Shown one piece after another: positions 41,139 through 42,059 of a DNA stretch of 42,059 nt (its first letter is position 1; every line of letters begins with the position of its first letter). This stretch comes from Mailhella sp. (GTDB lineage Bacteria > Desulfobacterota > Desulfovibrionia > Desulfovibrionales > Desulfovibrionaceae): assembly GCA_029258655.1 (NCBI GenBank), contig JARHYD010000009.1, positions 1 to 42,059 on the forward strand, read 5' to 3'. Under the pieces are notes generated by a model. The model saw only the letters and a list, made by a program, of their open reading frames with translations. It searched no databases and had not been told where the DNA came from. A program made the position numbers and the translations under genes.

Positions 41139-42059
41139 TTACTCATGAATATCTTTTATAAGTTCTCGCATTTGTTCTACTGTAAGCCAATCTGTATTAG
41201 TTCCAGAGGTATAAGAAATTAATCGTGTTAAAGGTATGCCTCCAAGATTTTTCTTTTTTGGATCCCACCAGCTTACATCTGGCTGAATAATAAAATATTC
41301 ATCAAATTCTAATGTATGGCGAACATCTTCTTCTGAAATCATTTGCTCATGTATTTTTTCACCTGGTCGAATACCAATTTCATGCATGGCTAGATTAGGT
41401 GCTATTGCTTTTGCTAAATCCACAATTCGCATAGAAGGAATTTTTTTAACAAAAATTTCCCCACCAATCATAATTTCAAAAGCCTTAATCACTAACCACA
41501 CAGCATTTTCAAGCTTTAACCAAAATCGTGTCATATCATAATGAGTTATAGGAAGACTTGTTGCACCTTCTTCCACTAATTGTTGGAAAAATGGAATAAC
41601 AGATCCTCGAGATCCTGCAACATTACCATAACGAACAGCAGAAAATTTTGTTCTCTTACTACCACTATATCCATTAGCAGCAATAAATAACTTATCAGAA
41701 CAAAGTTTTGTTGCTCCATATAAATTAATAGGTGAACTGGCTTTATCTGTTGATAAAGCCACAACTTTTTCTATATTTCTTAATAAGGCAACTTCAATAA
41801 CATTCTGTGCCCCAATGATATTTGTTTTAATTGCCTCAAAAGGATTATATTCGCAGGCTGGAACTTGTTTTAATGCTGCTGCATGGACAACAAAATCAAC
41901 ATCTTCCATTGCCATAAATAATCTATCTTTATCCCTTACATCACCAATAAAATACCGCATTTTATCTTCATAAGGTAAAAATTCTGGCATATTAGCCATC
42001 ATAAATTGCTTAAATTCATCACGAGAATAAATGATAATTTTTTTTACATCAGGATATTG
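41139..42059 (-). CDS. pseB: UDP-GlcNAc 4,6-dehydratase PseB, 5' end beyond the window
   Basis: First enzyme of pseudaminic acid synthesis (C4 oxidation, 4,6-dehydration and C5 inversion of UDP-GlcNAc). The reading frame stays open to the last base of the window: upstream of the apparent ATG at 42002 it encodes IIIYSRDEFKQFMM, an internal conserved PseB stretch, so the true start and the glycine-rich NAD loop are outside. Visible are FIGDVRDKDRLFMAMEDVDF, VVHAAALKQVPACEYNPFEA, the active-site region ALSTDKASSPINLYGATK and VRYGNVAGSRGSVIPFF. The short-chain dehydrogenase Tyr-Lys pair is replaced by the pattern usual for this subfamily. Confidence 0.93.
   Translation of the reverse strand, partial: QYPDVKKIIIYSRDEFKQFMMANMPEFLPYEDKMRYFIGDVRDKDRLFMAMEDVDFVVHAAALKQVPACEYNPFEAIKTNIIGAQNVIEVALLRNIEKVVALSTDKASSPINLYGATKLCSDKLFIAANGYSGSKRTKFSAVRYGNVAGSRGSVIPFFQQLVEEGATSLPITHYDMTRFWLKLENAVWLVIKAFEIMIGGEIFVKKIPSMRIVDLAKAIAPNLAMHEIGIRPGEKIHEQMISEEDVRHTLEFDEYFIIQPDVSWWDPKKKNLGGIPLTRLISYTSGTNTDWLTVEQMRELIKDIHE

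Noticed and set aside
1..42059. CRISPR arrays, tRNA and rRNA genes
   Set aside because: No regularly spaced repeats, no cloverleaf-like stretch with the conserved T-loop, and no rRNA-like G+C-rich block were seen by eye.

Overview
This AT-rich window holds a nearly complete Ysc-family type III secretion (T3S) injectisome and, at its right end, a pseudaminic-acid-type glycan gene cluster. The organism is Gram-negative (secretin, lipoprotein ring, lytic transglycosylase) and probably host-associated. The low G+C, the enhancer-binding protein and the partner-switching regulators would suit a low-G+C Desulfovibrionaceae relative such as Lawsonia. That is a weak inference which the sequence alone cannot prove.

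Layout. (1) 10-9836, minus strand: one compact run of sctW-sycN-yscX-yscY-sctV-sctS-sctT-sctU, then a sigma54 activator and a membrane PP2C phosphatase. The first part copies the order of the Yersinia yopN-tyeA-sycN-yscX-yscY-lcrD operon, with yopN and tyeA fused. (2) 9837-10301: divergent control region. (3) 10302-13443, plus: an lcrG/tip/lcrH/yopB/yopD-like translocator operon. (4) 13504-23081, plus: a class I chaperone, then sctC, sctD, sctF, yscG, yscE, sctI, sctJ, sctK, sctL, sctN, sctO, sctP. (5) 23082-23482: repeat-rich gap with a small TA-flanked inverted-repeat element. (6) 23483-26721, minus: sctQ-sctR-STAS antagonist-RsbW kinase-lytic transglycosylase. (7) 27010-28140, plus: orphan ABC substrate-binding protein. 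(8) 28368-33055, minus: a CesT-like chaperone and a 1402-residue candidate effector. (9) 33318-42059, minus: pseB (cut by the window edge), pseC, aldo/keto reductase, two paralogous methyltransferases (one out of frame at a TA repeat), class III aminotransferase, pseF, TIM-barrel isomerase-like protein, pseI and a third methyltransferase.

Main regulatory reading. Four perfect TTGG-N8-TTGC sigma54 promoter motifs lie just upstream of the four T3S units (sctW, lcrG-like, sctQ, effector chaperone). Two intergenic regions carry the near-identical 15-mer CAACA-NN-GTTGGCAA upstream of these promoters, and the sctQ region carries two related half-sites. With the activator encoded in the sctW run, this predicts a self-contained sigma54 regulon. 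A PP2C phosphatase, STAS antagonist and anti-sigma kinase in the same operons add a Bordetella Btr/Rsb-like partner switch, although no sigma factor gene is visible here.

Other notable points: a strong internal ribosome site in sctQ that should yield a separate 95-residue SpoA protein; a short shared Q-N motif at the N-termini of the secreted proteins; a tip-like protein half the size of LcrV with a needle-like C-terminus; and a slippage tract that may switch a glycan-locus methyltransferase on and off.
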